NCBI RefSeq assembly: GCF_003967515.1
Contig: NZ_BIFQ01000001.1
Span: forward strand, 4,340,001 to 4,404,000
DNA length: 64,000 nucleotides
Reading direction: 5' to 3'
Origin: Dictyobacter aurantiacus
Lineage (GTDB): Bacteria; Chloroflexota; Ktedonobacteria; Ktedonobacterales; Ktedonobacteraceae
Below, one piece after another: positions 1 to 8,359 of the stretch (positions are counted from its first letter, which is position 1; every line of letters begins with the position of its first letter). A model generated the notes under the pieces. It saw only the letters and a list, made by a program, of their open reading frames with translations. It was not told where the DNA came from and made no database searches. The translations under genes were made by a program, and so were the position numbers.

Positions 1-657
1 GGCGATATCGGTGCACATTTCCGCCAGCTCGAGGAGGATGTGGGAGCTGATCAGAATCGTCTTGCCCATCCCCTGGAGCGTGCGTACCAGTTCGCGCAGC
101 TCGACGCGAGCCCGTGGATCCAGTCCAGAGGCTGGTTCGTCTAGCAGCAAGATATCTGGATCGTGGACGAGGGCCCGTGCCAGGCACAGCCGCTGCTTCA
201 TACCGCGTGAGAGCGTCTCAACCATGGCCTCGCGTTTTGACGAGAGCTCGACCAGCTCTAACAGGTCCGTCACGATGCCCGCGCGCTTCTGTCGTGGAAT
301 GCCGTGAATGCCAGCATAAAACTCCAGGTATTCCGCGGAAGTCAGATCGGGATAGACGCCGAAAAAGTCCGGCATATAGCCAACCTTGCGTTGGATAATC
401 GAGGGGGTGCGCGTCACTTCCTGCTCCTCGATCCAGACCTGTCCCGAGCTTGGAGTGAGCAGGGCCGCCAGAATGCGTAGCAGGGTGGTTTTGCCAGCCC
501 CGTTAGGACCGATGAGCCCATAGATGGTGCCACGCGGTATCTCCAGGTTGATGTCGCGTAAAGCATGGGTATTGTGATACCGTTTCGAGACATTTTGAAT
601 TTTGATGATCGATTCCGTTGTCGGTGCCTTTGTGGATGGTGCCACCATGTTCTGCAT
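1..657 (-). CDS. ABC transporter ATP-binding protein (partial, C-terminus outside window)
   Basis: This is the nucleotide-binding subunit of an ABC-2-like transporter. The first 219 residues are inside the window and the gene runs off the left edge. Walker A (GPNGAGKTT) is at residues 50-58, the signature LSRGMKQR at 149-156, Walker B (ILLLDEP) at 169-175 and the switch His at 206. The Q-loop position reads YMPDFFG, with Asp where Gln is usual, which is common in this ABC-2 subfamily. ATG 657 is preceded by GAGAGGG; ATG 648 is a possible alternative. It starts 12 bases after the stop of the upstream membrane protein gene, so the two are probably co-transcribed and form one system. The substrate is not visible. 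Confidence 0.93.
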   Translation of the reverse strand, partial: MQNMVAPSTKAPTTESIIKIQNVSKRYHNTHALRDINLEIPRGTIYGLIGPNGAGKTTLLRILAALLTPSSGQVWIEEQEVTRTPSIIQRKVGYMPDFFGVYPDLTSAEYLEFYAGIHGIPRQKRAGIVTDLLELVELSSKREAMVETLSRGMKQRLCLARALVHDPDILLLDEPASGLDPRARVELRELVRTLQGMGKTILISSHILLELAEMCTDIA

Positions 658-669
658 AGCTATCCCTCT

Positions 670-3396
670 CTACTGCGCGACCGTCCCCTGCAGGGTTAAG
701 GTTGGTTTATCAAAGACCGCAGTGGTATCACGGCTACTTAGATGCAGCAATATACGTCCCCCCGTGCCGATATAGGATTGCGCGGATTTAACCGTACAGG
801 TAAATTCACTGAAGGATACGCTGTCCCAGTTGCCCGTCTGCCAGTTATAGAGATATGCCTGCAGATGGTTGATATTTGTTGTTGCACCAACCGTCTGGCC
901 GGTATTTCTTGTTGGCGAGAGCGACGATGTGAATGCCAGTGAGCTATTCTCCAATTTGGATATATTGGGCACGGTATACTCCAGTGTCATATTGCTCGAC
1001 ACCATGGTATACGTCCCCCATGACACTTCCTGGATGCTGCCAGGGGCGTTCTGTTGAATATGGACGATCTGACTGTTAATGATCCCGGATGGGATCTGTA
1101 CGGTTCCGATGAACCTGACATCCAGGGGCGCCTGCACCATAGTCTCCTGTGAACCACCGGGTGTCTGACCATTGACCGTGATATCTCCATTAATAGAGGA
1201 CGCATCCTGGGGCCAGCCGATAATGGTCGCGGTTGCCCCTGCCAGGGCCAGTGGATCGCGATCGCTGCTACTGGTGCCGTTGATGAGTTGCTTGCTAGTC
1301 ACCCCACCGGCATTACCAGCCATCGGGAAGGCTTGGTGGTAGCAGGTGGTGTTGTCGCAGAAGCCCCCGCTGAGCGCCTCCAACAAGAGCGCGTGACGGT
1401 GTGGGGGGTCCGTGGCCTGGTTGTTGTTGGTGTTGTACGCGGAATAATAGCCCCCATTGGGGTTAGTGACCATCCCGCGACTGCTGGCGATCTGATCCGC
1501 GATCGTCGTGCCATTACTTGCGTTCTGGGCGTTGGAGGCGTTGTTGCCCAGGTTGAGCTGGACCTGCGTGGTGCTGTTCGGCTTGATGTCGCCCAGCGAC
1601 ACATAGCCGTTGCCCATCACCACGAACGCATCGGTCAGGGTATACGGGAGCGTGCTGATAACTGTGCCACTCAGGATATTTTGCCGCAGCTGAAGCTGCG
1701 AGGTGATGCCGCCGCTGGTATGCATATCGTGCTGGGCGATCAGGGTACGCGTAGTCCAGATATCGACGCCTTGCAGATTAACATTGGTGCCGTCGCCGCC
1801 CATGGTATAGATCGACTGCTGATTGCTCGTGGTTCCGCGATAGGCTGGATCTACATATCCATTTTGATCCGCTGGCTGTACCAGGCTTACCCCTGGCATG
1901 TGAACCTGGAAGTCTCCCTGGCTGGGAACGAAAACACCCAGGAAGGTGGTGGCATGTCCGCTGGAGCCGCTTTTATCAGGCGCGTTCAGCTGAATGAGCG
2001 TAATACTACTATTGACGATGGCTGATCCCTTTTGTTGCAGAGCCAGCCCATAACTGAGCAAGGTGAAGATGGCGATAGTCGCCAGAACAATGCGCCAGCT
2101 CCAGTCGCGCCTCTTGAAGGCGCGTATCAAGATCAGGCGTAGCGGACCCAGAATGATGACATAGCTCAGCAGGAGGACCAGGATGAGCCAGATCGATGGA
2201 TAGGCATTCGGGAAGAAGCTCTGCAGCAGCGAGACCAGCGTCGCATAGGTCATATTGTTATTTGACCCTGATATAGGGATGTTGCCCGTATTGGCGGTAT
2301 TCATCAAGATCCGGTCCCCTATGGAGCGCGTCAGAAGATCGGCCCAGAGCTGGTGGGTATTCTGCCAGCTGGCCAGTGGTTCGATGGTGGGATCATAGGC
2401 CAGGTAATAGACATCTCCCTGTCCATGAACCTGCTGTACGATTACTGGCGTGTGATCCGACGAGAGGAGCGTCGTGGTATTCGGAGCCGCCTGGCCCGTG
2501 CTGATAGCGACTTGCGCCTTCATGCTCTCATTGTTGGGTTGATTATTTGAGGTCAGGGTATTTACCGGCAGGAGCGGCTTGTTGGCCGGGATGTTGCCGG
2601 TCCCATTGATGGTGACGGGTAATAAACGCGCCGGCAATGCGCCCAGGGTGCGCTTCCATTCTGGTCCACCGGTGACGATGAGATTGCCACCCTGATACAC
2701 CCAGTTCTGCAGCGCCGCCAGCTGTTCCTGGCTTAAAGAACCGGTGGTGAAGTTGTCCACTACGATCACATTGAAATTTTTGAGCAGAGCGGCCTGGTCT
2801 GGCATGGTGGCCGCCGTCAGGCTTTTGGTCTGTCCGGATGTTGTAAGCAGGTTAGACAGGGCTAGATTGAGCTGACCAAAGTTATTGGGTGTATCTGATA
2901 AGATGCCGACCAGCGTGAGATTGCTGCCGGTATTGGGTGTCAGAGCTACGTGGGAAACGATGTGACCACTCGCATCCAATAGGTTGACCGCGACCTCGCT
3001 GTTGGCGCCCTGCGCGCTTAAATTCAGTGGCACGGATAGCGTGATCTGCTTCTTCGCCCCTGGCGGTAGATCGATGTTCTCTTGATAGCTATTGGTACTG
3101 GTGCTTGAATTTGGTCCGGCAAGTGATGTGGAGGGAATATTAATTGCGACCTTGCCCGTAAAGTCACTCCCGGTATTGCTCAGGTTAACTTGGACGGGGA
3201 CCCAGTTACCGTCCTGGTACATGCCATCGAAGCCCAGGCTGGCTTTTGTAATGGTTGGACCACTGGCCGTAAGGTGTTGTGGATGGGCCAGTGCCGATGG
3301 AGAAAAGAGCACAAAAAAGAGAAATAAGGTAAGGTAACCAGCGATATAGAAAGCGTTGCGTACCATGCGTTGAGGACGCATGTGTAAAATGAGCAT
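670..3396 (-). CDS. Large secreted/membrane protein paired with the ABC ATPase
   Basis: This 908-residue protein has an N-terminal signal sequence (hydrophobic 17-34, ALA-H cleavage-like site near 37). A beta-rich extracytoplasmic region follows, then a segment near 165-360 that resembles the glutamine-amidotransferase-like fold of DUF4350-type proteins (VIVDNFTTG, then VTGGPEWKR). Two membrane helices lie near 400-430 and 440-460, and a second long extracytoplasmic half is rich in Asn, Ser and Thr. It sits 12 bases upstream of an ABC ATPase gene, so it is probably the membrane or accessory component of that transporter. ATG 3396 has GAGAGG nine bases upstream. Recognisable homology is limited and the function is unknown. 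It could act in export, adhesion or envelope maintenance. Confidence 0.8.
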   Translation of the reverse strand: MLILHMRPQRMVRNAFYIAGYLTLFLFFVLFSPSALAHPQHLTASGPTITKASLGFDGMYQDGNWVPVQVNLSNTGSDFTGKVAINIPSTSLAGPNSSTSTNSYQENIDLPPGAKKQITLSVPLNLSAQGANSEVAVNLLDASGHIVSHVALTPNTGSNLTLVGILSDTPNNFGQLNLALSNLLTTSGQTKSLTAATMPDQAALLKNFNVIVVDNFTTGSLSQEQLAALQNWVYQGGNLIVTGGPEWKRTLGALPARLLPVTINGTGNIPANKPLLPVNTLTSNNQPNNESMKAQVAISTGQAAPNTTTLLSSDHTPVIVQQVHGQGDVYYLAYDPTIEPLASWQNTHQLWADLLTRSIGDRILMNTANTGNIPISGSNNNMTYATLVSLLQSFFPNAYPSIWLILVLLLSYVIILGPLRLILIRAFKRRDWSWRIVLATIAIFTLLSYGLALQQKGSAIVNSSITLIQLNAPDKSGSSGHATTFLGVFVPSQGDFQVHMPGVSLVQPADQNGYVDPAYRGTTSNQQSIYTMGGDGTNVNLQGVDIWTTRTLIAQHDMHTSGGITSQLQLRQNILSGTVISTLPYTLTDAFVVMGNGYVSLGDIKPNSTTQVQLNLGNNASNAQNASNGTTIADQIASSRGMVTNPNGGYYSAYNTNNNQATDPPHRHALLLEALSGGFCDNTTCYHQAFPMAGNAGGVTSKQLINGTSSSDRDPLALAGATATIIGWPQDASSINGDITVNGQTPGGSQETMVQAPLDVRFIGTVQIPSGIINSQIVHIQQNAPGSIQEVSWGTYTMVSSNMTLEYTVPNISKLENSSLAFTSSLSPTRNTGQTVGATTNINHLQAYLYNWQTGNWDSVSFSEFTCTVKSAQSYIGTGGRILLHLSSRDTTAVFDKPTLTLQGTVAQ

Positions 3397-3603
3397 ATCC
3401 CTGAGCCTCTCTTATGAATATCATCACAGAATGACGTCGCATATTTGAAAACATATATCTTCTCAATAGAGCGAAAGGTGGAAAATCTCCAGGGTATGGA
3501 TGCGCTGCGCTAAATTGTATCGTACTGCTAATACATTAGACGTTTGAAAAGGGTGTTCTGTTGTATGGAATGCGCGCGCCGGGGCGCTCAATAAGGACTT
3601 TTG

Positions 3604-3727
3604 CGCGGATATGAGCGATCCTGAACTTTTGAAAAAGTTCCCAAAACTGGGGTGCAGGGCGAGCATGCTGGGAGCACGGTACCCGTTTTTCGGATTTTTG
3701 AAAAATCCGGGATGGCTCATAATCCGC
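3604..3727. repeat. Nested inverted repeat in the 3397-3824 gap
   Basis: The 428-base gap contains a nested hairpin. The outer arms (about 3604-3621 and 3710-3727) are imperfect inverted copies, and two inner short hairpins are built on GAACTTTT/AAAGTTC and CGGATTTTT/AAAAATCCG. The middle holds GGGGTGCAGGG, a motif shared in inverse orientation with the gaps at 13.8 and 58.9 kb. No gene is visible in the gap. Confidence 0.5.
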
Positions 3728-3824
3728 TCACTGTTGTTTTATTTATCGGCGCTTGAACGGCGCGAATAAAGGTTCTCTTTCCAGCGAAGGCTTGATATAG
3801 GATAACAGAAAATCCTGAGAAATG

Positions 3825-4805
3825 CTACGGTAGTAGCTTTCGCATGTGCTCTCCTACGGTCTCGATGGGGTGTGCGGCATCCTGTCGCCGCCATGCCTTC
3901 AACATTGGCTGGCCGGCCTGGTTTTCCATGATCCACTCGCGGGCAAAGCTCCCGTTCTGGATGTCTTTGAGTGCCTGGCGCATGTTGCCGCGTGTATGTT
4001 CATCAATAATGCGCGGACCCGTCAGGTAGTCTCCGAATTCGGCGGTGTCGCTGATCGAGTTATGCATAAAGTGGATACCACCTTTGTATAGGAGATCGGC
4101 GATCAGCTTTACCTCCTGCAGGCAGCAGGTATAGGCCACTTCCGGCTGATAGCCCGCCTCTACCAGGGTCTCAAACGCGGTTCGGATTAATGATGTGAGG
4201 CCGCCGCACAGCACCACCTGTTCCGCGAAGAGGTCGGTCTCGGTCTCCTCGGCGAGTGTGGTTTGAATCACGCCGGCTCGCGTGCAGCCCAGGGCGCGGG
4301 CATAAGACAGGGTGAGGTCGCGCGCCCGGCCGGTGACGTCCTGGTAGACGGTCCACAGGGCCGGAATGCCTGATCCCTGGCTGTACATGTGCCGCAGCTG
4401 CGCGCCGGGACCATTGGGCGCGACCATGGCTACATCGATCGTCTCATCCGGCACGATCTGTCCATATTGCAGGCTGAAGCCATGCGCGATCAGCAGCAGC
4501 TTGCCCGGGGCAAGTTCCGGCTGGATGCTCTGCCTATAGACCTGCCCCTGAAGCTGATCCGGCACCAGTAGCATGATCACCTCGGCCTGTGCCGCCGCCT
4601 CATGTGGCAGCAGCGGCGACCAGCCATCCTGTCGCGCCCGCTCGCGGCTCTTACTGCGTTCGGGCAGTCCGATCAGCACATCGCAGCCGCTATCGCGCAG
4701 GTTCAGGGCGTGCGCGTGTCCCTGGCTCCCATAACCAATGATCGCCACCCGCTTCTGCCGAATAAGCTCCAGATCCGCGTCCGCGTCATATAAAATAGTT
4801 GCCAT
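3825..4805 (-). CDS. ilvC: Ketol-acid reductoisomerase family paralogue with altered active site
   Basis: This 326-residue protein aligns over its whole length with class I ketol-acid reductoisomerases. It has the NADP loop GYGSQGHAHALNLRDSG (residues 24-40), HGF at 108-110, the metal-binding ETETDLFAEQ (D191, E195), E231 and S252. Two residues essential in the family differ. The APK lysine is Asn131, and the first glutamate of the second metal site (YFECLHE in relatives) is Cys227. GPGH also reads GPGA. No ilvB, ilvN or ilvD is nearby; instead the gene follows rpiA-panC-panB. True IlvC enzymes are known to reduce ketopantoate as a side reaction, so I infer a dedicated ketopantoate reductase. 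ATG 4805 has AAGGG eight bases upstream. Confidence 0.88.
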   Translation of the reverse strand: MATILYDADADLELIRQKRVAIIGYGSQGHAHALNLRDSGCDVLIGLPERSKSRERARQDGWSPLLPHEAAAQAEVIMLLVPDQLQGQVYRQSIQPELAPGKLLLIAHGFSLQYGQIVPDETIDVAMVAPNGPGAQLRHMYSQGSGIPALWTVYQDVTGRARDLTLSYARALGCTRAGVIQTTLAEETETDLFAEQVVLCGGLTSLIRTAFETLVEAGYQPEVAYTCCLQEVKLIADLLYKGGIHFMHNSISDTAEFGDYLTGPRIIDEHTRGNMRQALKDIQNGSFAREWIMENQAGQPMLKAWRRQDAAHPIETVGEHMRKLLP

Positions 4806-4884
4806 AATTTTTCCCTTCTTCACTGACGTGATTATAGCGAGCGTCAGGCTTTTTTCTTATCAGGTTGCTTGAACGCCCCCGCAC

Positions 4885-5097
4885 AGGCGGCCGCTGCGCG
4901 GCCGCCCTGGTTTGTATATTGATGCAACAGGGGCGCTATCCGCGCCCCTGTTGCATCAATATACGGTGAGCTGCTGAGAGCCGCAGGCGTGAAAGCCATA
5001 AGCGTAAGCTGGTGCCCATCATATGTTGGTGCAGCGGGCGCGGATAGCGCCCGCTGCACCAACATATTAAAATAGGGCGGCCGCGCAGCGGCCGCCT
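4885..5097. repeat. Composite of three nested inverted repeats between panB and the ilvC paralogue
   Basis: The outer 23-base arms at 4885-4907 and 5075-5097 are perfect inverted copies, each also palindromic itself (GGCCGC-rich). Inside lie two more perfect hairpins: arms 4914-4936 / 4942-4964 (5-base loop) and arms 5021-5041 / 5047-5067 (5-base loop). The spacer between them has no gene. It may act as a terminator or as an mRNA processing or stability element inside the pan operon. Confidence 0.8.
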
Positions 5098-5121
5098 ATA
5101 CAGGGGCGCTCACGCGCCAGC

Positions 5122-5988
5122 TTAACCTTCTGGTTTTGCTGACTGCTCGATAAACTGATTTTTCAGGGTGCGGGCGACCTCTTTATGGGTGTGATAGGTC
5201 TCGCTATCAGCGGGAAAGGTGCCCGCCTGCACATCAGCACTATACTGTTTGAGCGCGGACGTGGCGATCTCCGCCAGCTGTGCGTACTGGCGTACAAATT
5301 TGGGCAGATGATTGGTAGTCAGGCCCAGAATGTCGTGGAAGACCAGCACCTGTCCGTCGCAGTGGGGACCGGCGCCGATGCCGATGGTCGGAATATCGAT
5401 CTCCTGCGTGATGATCTGTGCCAGCACATCGGGTATCCCTTCTAGAACCAGCGCGAAGACGCCCGCCTCGGCTAAGGCTCTGGCATCTTTGAGCAGTTCG
5501 TGCGCGGCCTCAAGCTCTTTGCCCTGTACCTTGTAGCCGCCCATGGCATGTACGGACTGAGGGGTCAGACCCAGGTGACCCATGACGGGGATTTCGGCGG
5601 CCAGCAGAGCTTCGACCATTGGCAGCCTCTTGCGTCCACCTTCCAGTTTGACCGCTTCCGCCTTTCCCTCGCGCACCAGGCGTCCGGCATTGCGAGTCGT
5701 TTCTTCAATTGAAATATGGTAGCTGAGCCAGGGCATATCCGTTACGATCAGGGCGCGCGGCAGCGCCTGCGCTACGGCGGCGCTGTGGTGGACCATAATA
5801 TCAACGGTAGCGGCCAGCGTATCCGGCCTGCCCAGTACGGTGGTGGTGACGGAATCGCCAACCAGAATCATATCGATCTCCGCCTCATCGACAATGCGAG
5901 CCATGGGGGCATCGTAGGCGGTAACCATCGTCAGTTTCGTGGCGTGTTTACGAGCTTTAATCGCGGGAACTGTAACTTTATCGCGCAT
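5122..5988 (-). CDS. panB: 3-methyl-2-oxobutanoate hydroxymethyltransferase (PanB)
   Basis: PanB transfers a hydroxymethyl group from 5,10-methylenetetrahydrofolate to 2-oxoisovalerate, giving ketopantoate, the first step of pantothenate synthesis. The 288-residue protein shows the family landmarks in order: VTAYDAPMA near 20, LVGDSVTTT near 42 (metal-binding Asp), a KLEGG-type segment near 115, MGHLGLTPQSV near 136, and GIGAGPHCDGQVLV near 200 with HDILGL after it. ATG 5988 starts the conserved RDKVTVPAIKARK region; an upstream in-frame ATG would add 26 unlikely residues. It lies 29 bases after panC and before the ilvC paralogue, all in the same direction, which supports a pantothenate operon. 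Confidence 0.96.
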   Translation of the reverse strand: MRDKVTVPAIKARKHATKLTMVTAYDAPMARIVDEAEIDMILVGDSVTTTVLGRPDTLAATVDIMVHHSAAVAQALPRALIVTDMPWLSYHISIEETTRNAGRLVREGKAEAVKLEGGRKRLPMVEALLAAEIPVMGHLGLTPQSVHAMGGYKVQGKELEAAHELLKDARALAEAGVFALVLEGIPDVLAQIITQEIDIPTIGIGAGPHCDGQVLVFHDILGLTTNHLPKFVRQYAQLAEIATSALKQYSADVQAGTFPADSETYHTHKEVARTLKNQFIEQSAKPEG

Positions 5989-6017
5989 GGTTGTTCTTTC
6001 TCTAAATAGATAAATGC

Positions 6018-6914
6018 TTATGGGTTGGCGTGAGATAGCTGGTCGCCAATCAGGCCGGTATCCCACCTTCCATCGGTATGTAGCACAAAATTATCGATCA
6101 GGCGTGTCTTCCCTATGCGCACAGCGATTAGCAAAAGGGCGGGAGGGCGTAGCGTCTGCAGTGGCAGGAAGGTGTTATAGTCACGTATTTCGATGTACTC
6201 CAGTCTGATGTCTGGCATGCTGTCAACTATCTCGCGAGCCGCCTGGATAATGTCCTGGGCATTGGCTGGATGTTGAGGATCAAAGGTGTCCATGGCGGCT
6301 GAGAGGGCGCGGTAGAGCACAGGCGCGCGGGCTCGCTCTATGCTGGTCAGGTAGCTGTTGCGACTGCTCATGGCGAGCCCATCGGCTTCGCGGATCGTGG
6401 GCAGCGTCTGCATGGTGATTGGCAGGTTGAGGTCCTCGATCATGCGCCGGATGACCACGACCTGTTGAGCATCTTTTTGACCGAAATAGACGCGTTGCGG
6501 TTGGATGATCAGAAATAATTTGAGCACGACAGTGGCGACTCCCCGGAAGTGCCCCGGGCGTATGGCCCCCTCACCTTGCTCGACCAGTGGACCCTCCGGC
6601 GTCACGTAGGTTGTAAATCCGGATGGATACATCTCATCTACGGTGGGCAGGAAGACCACATCGACTCCCAGTTTTGAGAGCAGCTGAAGATCATGCTCGA
6701 TGTCGCGTGGATAGCTGGCAAGGTCTTCGTGCTGCCCAAACTGGGTCGGATTGACGAAGATGCTGACCACCACATGTTCGTTTTCGGCGCGTGCGTGCTC
6801 AACCAGTGATAGGTGGCCCCTGTGAAGATAGCCCATGGTTGGCACCAGACCAACCGAACCTGTCCACTGCTCATGTTCATGCCTCATTGCTTGAACGGTG
6901 CGGACGATGTGCAT
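6018..6914 (-). CDS. panC: Pantothenate synthetase (PanC)
   Basis: PanC joins pantoate and beta-alanine with ATP through a pantoyl-adenylate. The 298-residue protein has the nucleotide-binding PTMGYLHRGHLSLV (HxGH), FVNPTQF, YFGQKDAQQ and the KMSKS-like MSSRNSYL, all in the expected order. ATG 6914 was chosen because it opens the conserved part of the family; AGGAGG stands 12 bases upstream, a slightly long spacing. The gene begins 31 bases after rpiA ends and is followed by panB. Confidence 0.96.
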   Translation of the reverse strand: MHIVRTVQAMRHEHEQWTGSVGLVPTMGYLHRGHLSLVEHARAENEHVVVSIFVNPTQFGQHEDLASYPRDIEHDLQLLSKLGVDVVFLPTVDEMYPSGFTTYVTPEGPLVEQGEGAIRPGHFRGVATVVLKLFLIIQPQRVYFGQKDAQQVVVIRRMIEDLNLPITMQTLPTIREADGLAMSSRNSYLTSIERARAPVLYRALSAAMDTFDPQHPANAQDIIQAAREIVDSMPDIRLEYIEIRDYNTFLPLQTLRPPALLLIAVRIGKTRLIDNFVLHTDGRWDTGLIGDQLSHANP

Positions 6915-6945
6915 ATTCGCGAATTTCCTCCTGGCAAATAGTGGG

Positions 6946-7644
6946 TTATTGTGGGAAGACCTGGACGCCTTCTGGCCCACCGATAATGACCTGGCTGACC
7001 ATATGAATGAAGAGGCCCGTTTCAACCACCCCGACGATGTTATGAAGCTGAGCGTCCAACTGTGCCGGATCGCCGATGCCCTGCGGGAAGGTGCAGTCAA
7101 GGATGTAATTATGATTGTCAGTGATAAAGGGTATGTTGTTGTTGTGCCTGATCTGTATCTGGGCTCCCAGGCGAGAGATCTGCAGTGCGATCGGGGTCTT
7201 TGCCAGTGGAATGATCTCTACCGGCAGGGGATAGCGATGCCCCAGCTGCGTTACTTTTTTTGAGGAGTCGGCGATAACTACAAAACGCCGCGCCGCCGAA
7301 GCCAGGATCTTCTCGCGCAGCAGCGCGCCTCCGGCCCCCTTGATCAGGCGCAGCTGTGGATCGATCTCATCGGCTCCATCGATATAAATATCGAGCTCGG
7401 GATAATCATCCAGATCAGTCATAGGAATGTTCAGGTTGTTCGCCATCTCATAGGTCGCCAGAGAACTGGCCACCGCCCCCTTGATCTGTAAGCCCTGCTG
7501 GATGCGCTGCGCCAGCGCCCGTACCAGGTACGCGGCGGTCGATCCTGTCCCCAGCCCCACGACCATTCCCTCTTCTATCAAATCGGCGGCCGCGCTACCC
7601 GCCCGCTGTTTCCATGTATCCTGTGGACTCATTGGTGCTGTCAT
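6946..7644 (-). CDS. rpiA: Ribose-5-phosphate isomerase A
   Basis: RpiA interconverts ribose 5-phosphate and ribulose 5-phosphate in the pentose phosphate pathway. The 232-residue protein has GLGTGSTAAYLV near 30 (phosphate loop), DIYIDGADEID near 87 and LIKGAGGALLREK near 100 (catalytic Asp/Glu/Lys region), and ends with the expected GLFI-GGPEGV pattern. It is the first gene of the likely rpiA-panC-panB-ilvC-like unit, with a promoter candidate about 120 bases upstream. GAAGGAG precedes ATG 7644. Confidence 0.96.
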   Translation of the reverse strand: MTAPMSPQDTWKQRAGSAAADLIEEGMVVGLGTGSTAAYLVRALAQRIQQGLQIKGAVASSLATYEMANNLNIPMTDLDDYPELDIYIDGADEIDPQLRLIKGAGGALLREKILASAARRFVVIADSSKKVTQLGHRYPLPVEIIPLAKTPIALQISRLGAQIQIRHNNNIPFITDNHNYILDCTFPQGIGDPAQLDAQLHNIVGVVETGLFIHMVSQVIIGGPEGVQVFPQ

Positions 7645-7759
7645 TGCTTGAAATCACTCCTTCACTGTCGAGTGCCGGTGCCCGTAGCTGCGCGAATTGG
7701 GGTACAACGAAAGTACTAATAAAACGCCTTTTTCGCGGCGGGTACCGCTTGCTGTGTCG

Positions 7760-7789
7760 AGTATAGCACGTTCTATAAAGAGGCTACAA
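7760..7789 (-). promoter_or_regulatory. Candidate sigma-70-type promoter for rpiA-panC-panB
   Basis: Reading the minus strand, TTGTAG (7784-7789) and TATACT (7760-7765) are 18 bases apart, about 115 bases upstream of rpiA. The -10 is good and the -35 is moderate. Confidence 0.5.
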
Positions 7790-7895
7790 ATGTACCGCCG
7801 GAGGTGCGTGGTACCTGATGCTACGTATCTTGCCATCCCTACAAGGTCGTGATACACTCTTCGAGTAATTACAGAATTTCGCCGGAAACGTCCTG

Positions 7896-8059
7896 CTCCT
7901 TAATCAGGAAGGACGATTGTATTCCGTGAGATGTGTGTTGAGAAGCTGTCGTTCGGATTGTAATCATATACAAAGCGACAAATATAGAGGCATGAGACCA
8001 GAGCTATGCTACGCAAAAGCATACTACTATGTTGCCCGGATCTCCTCCTTAATCAGGAA
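7896..8059. repeat. 15-base direct repeat in the rpiA / receiver-protein gap
   Basis: The 715-base gap between the divergent genes rpiA and the receiver protein holds two exact copies of CTCCTTAATCAGGAA at 7896-7910 and 8045-8059, 149 bases apart. Each sits in a small TCCT...AGGA hairpin. A GCCGGG/CCCGGC hairpin follows near 8113-8136. I see no gene in the gap. The repeats could be regulator sites. Confidence 0.5.
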
Positions 8060-8359
8060 TAGTTACTAAAGAGTGTGGGCTTTTCTCATACCTGCTACAC
8101 AACATTGTTGTGAATTATCGCCGGGGGTCTGAGATTGCCCGGCCCGCGCCGCGTATTCCCGTGCCATGATGGTCAAAAAGAAGTATATGCGTATATGGGA
8201 TTAAGCGTGGCGCTGTCTACCTGGGGGTAGAAATGATCTCAGAAGGCCGAGCAACGATGAAGACCGGGGCTTTTCTTTGGCTGTTCGATGCAGGAGCTGA
8301 CGACTCGGTCTACGTTGATGGGGGTGGAACAGCCGAATCTGTTTCAGGTGGTAGTAATA

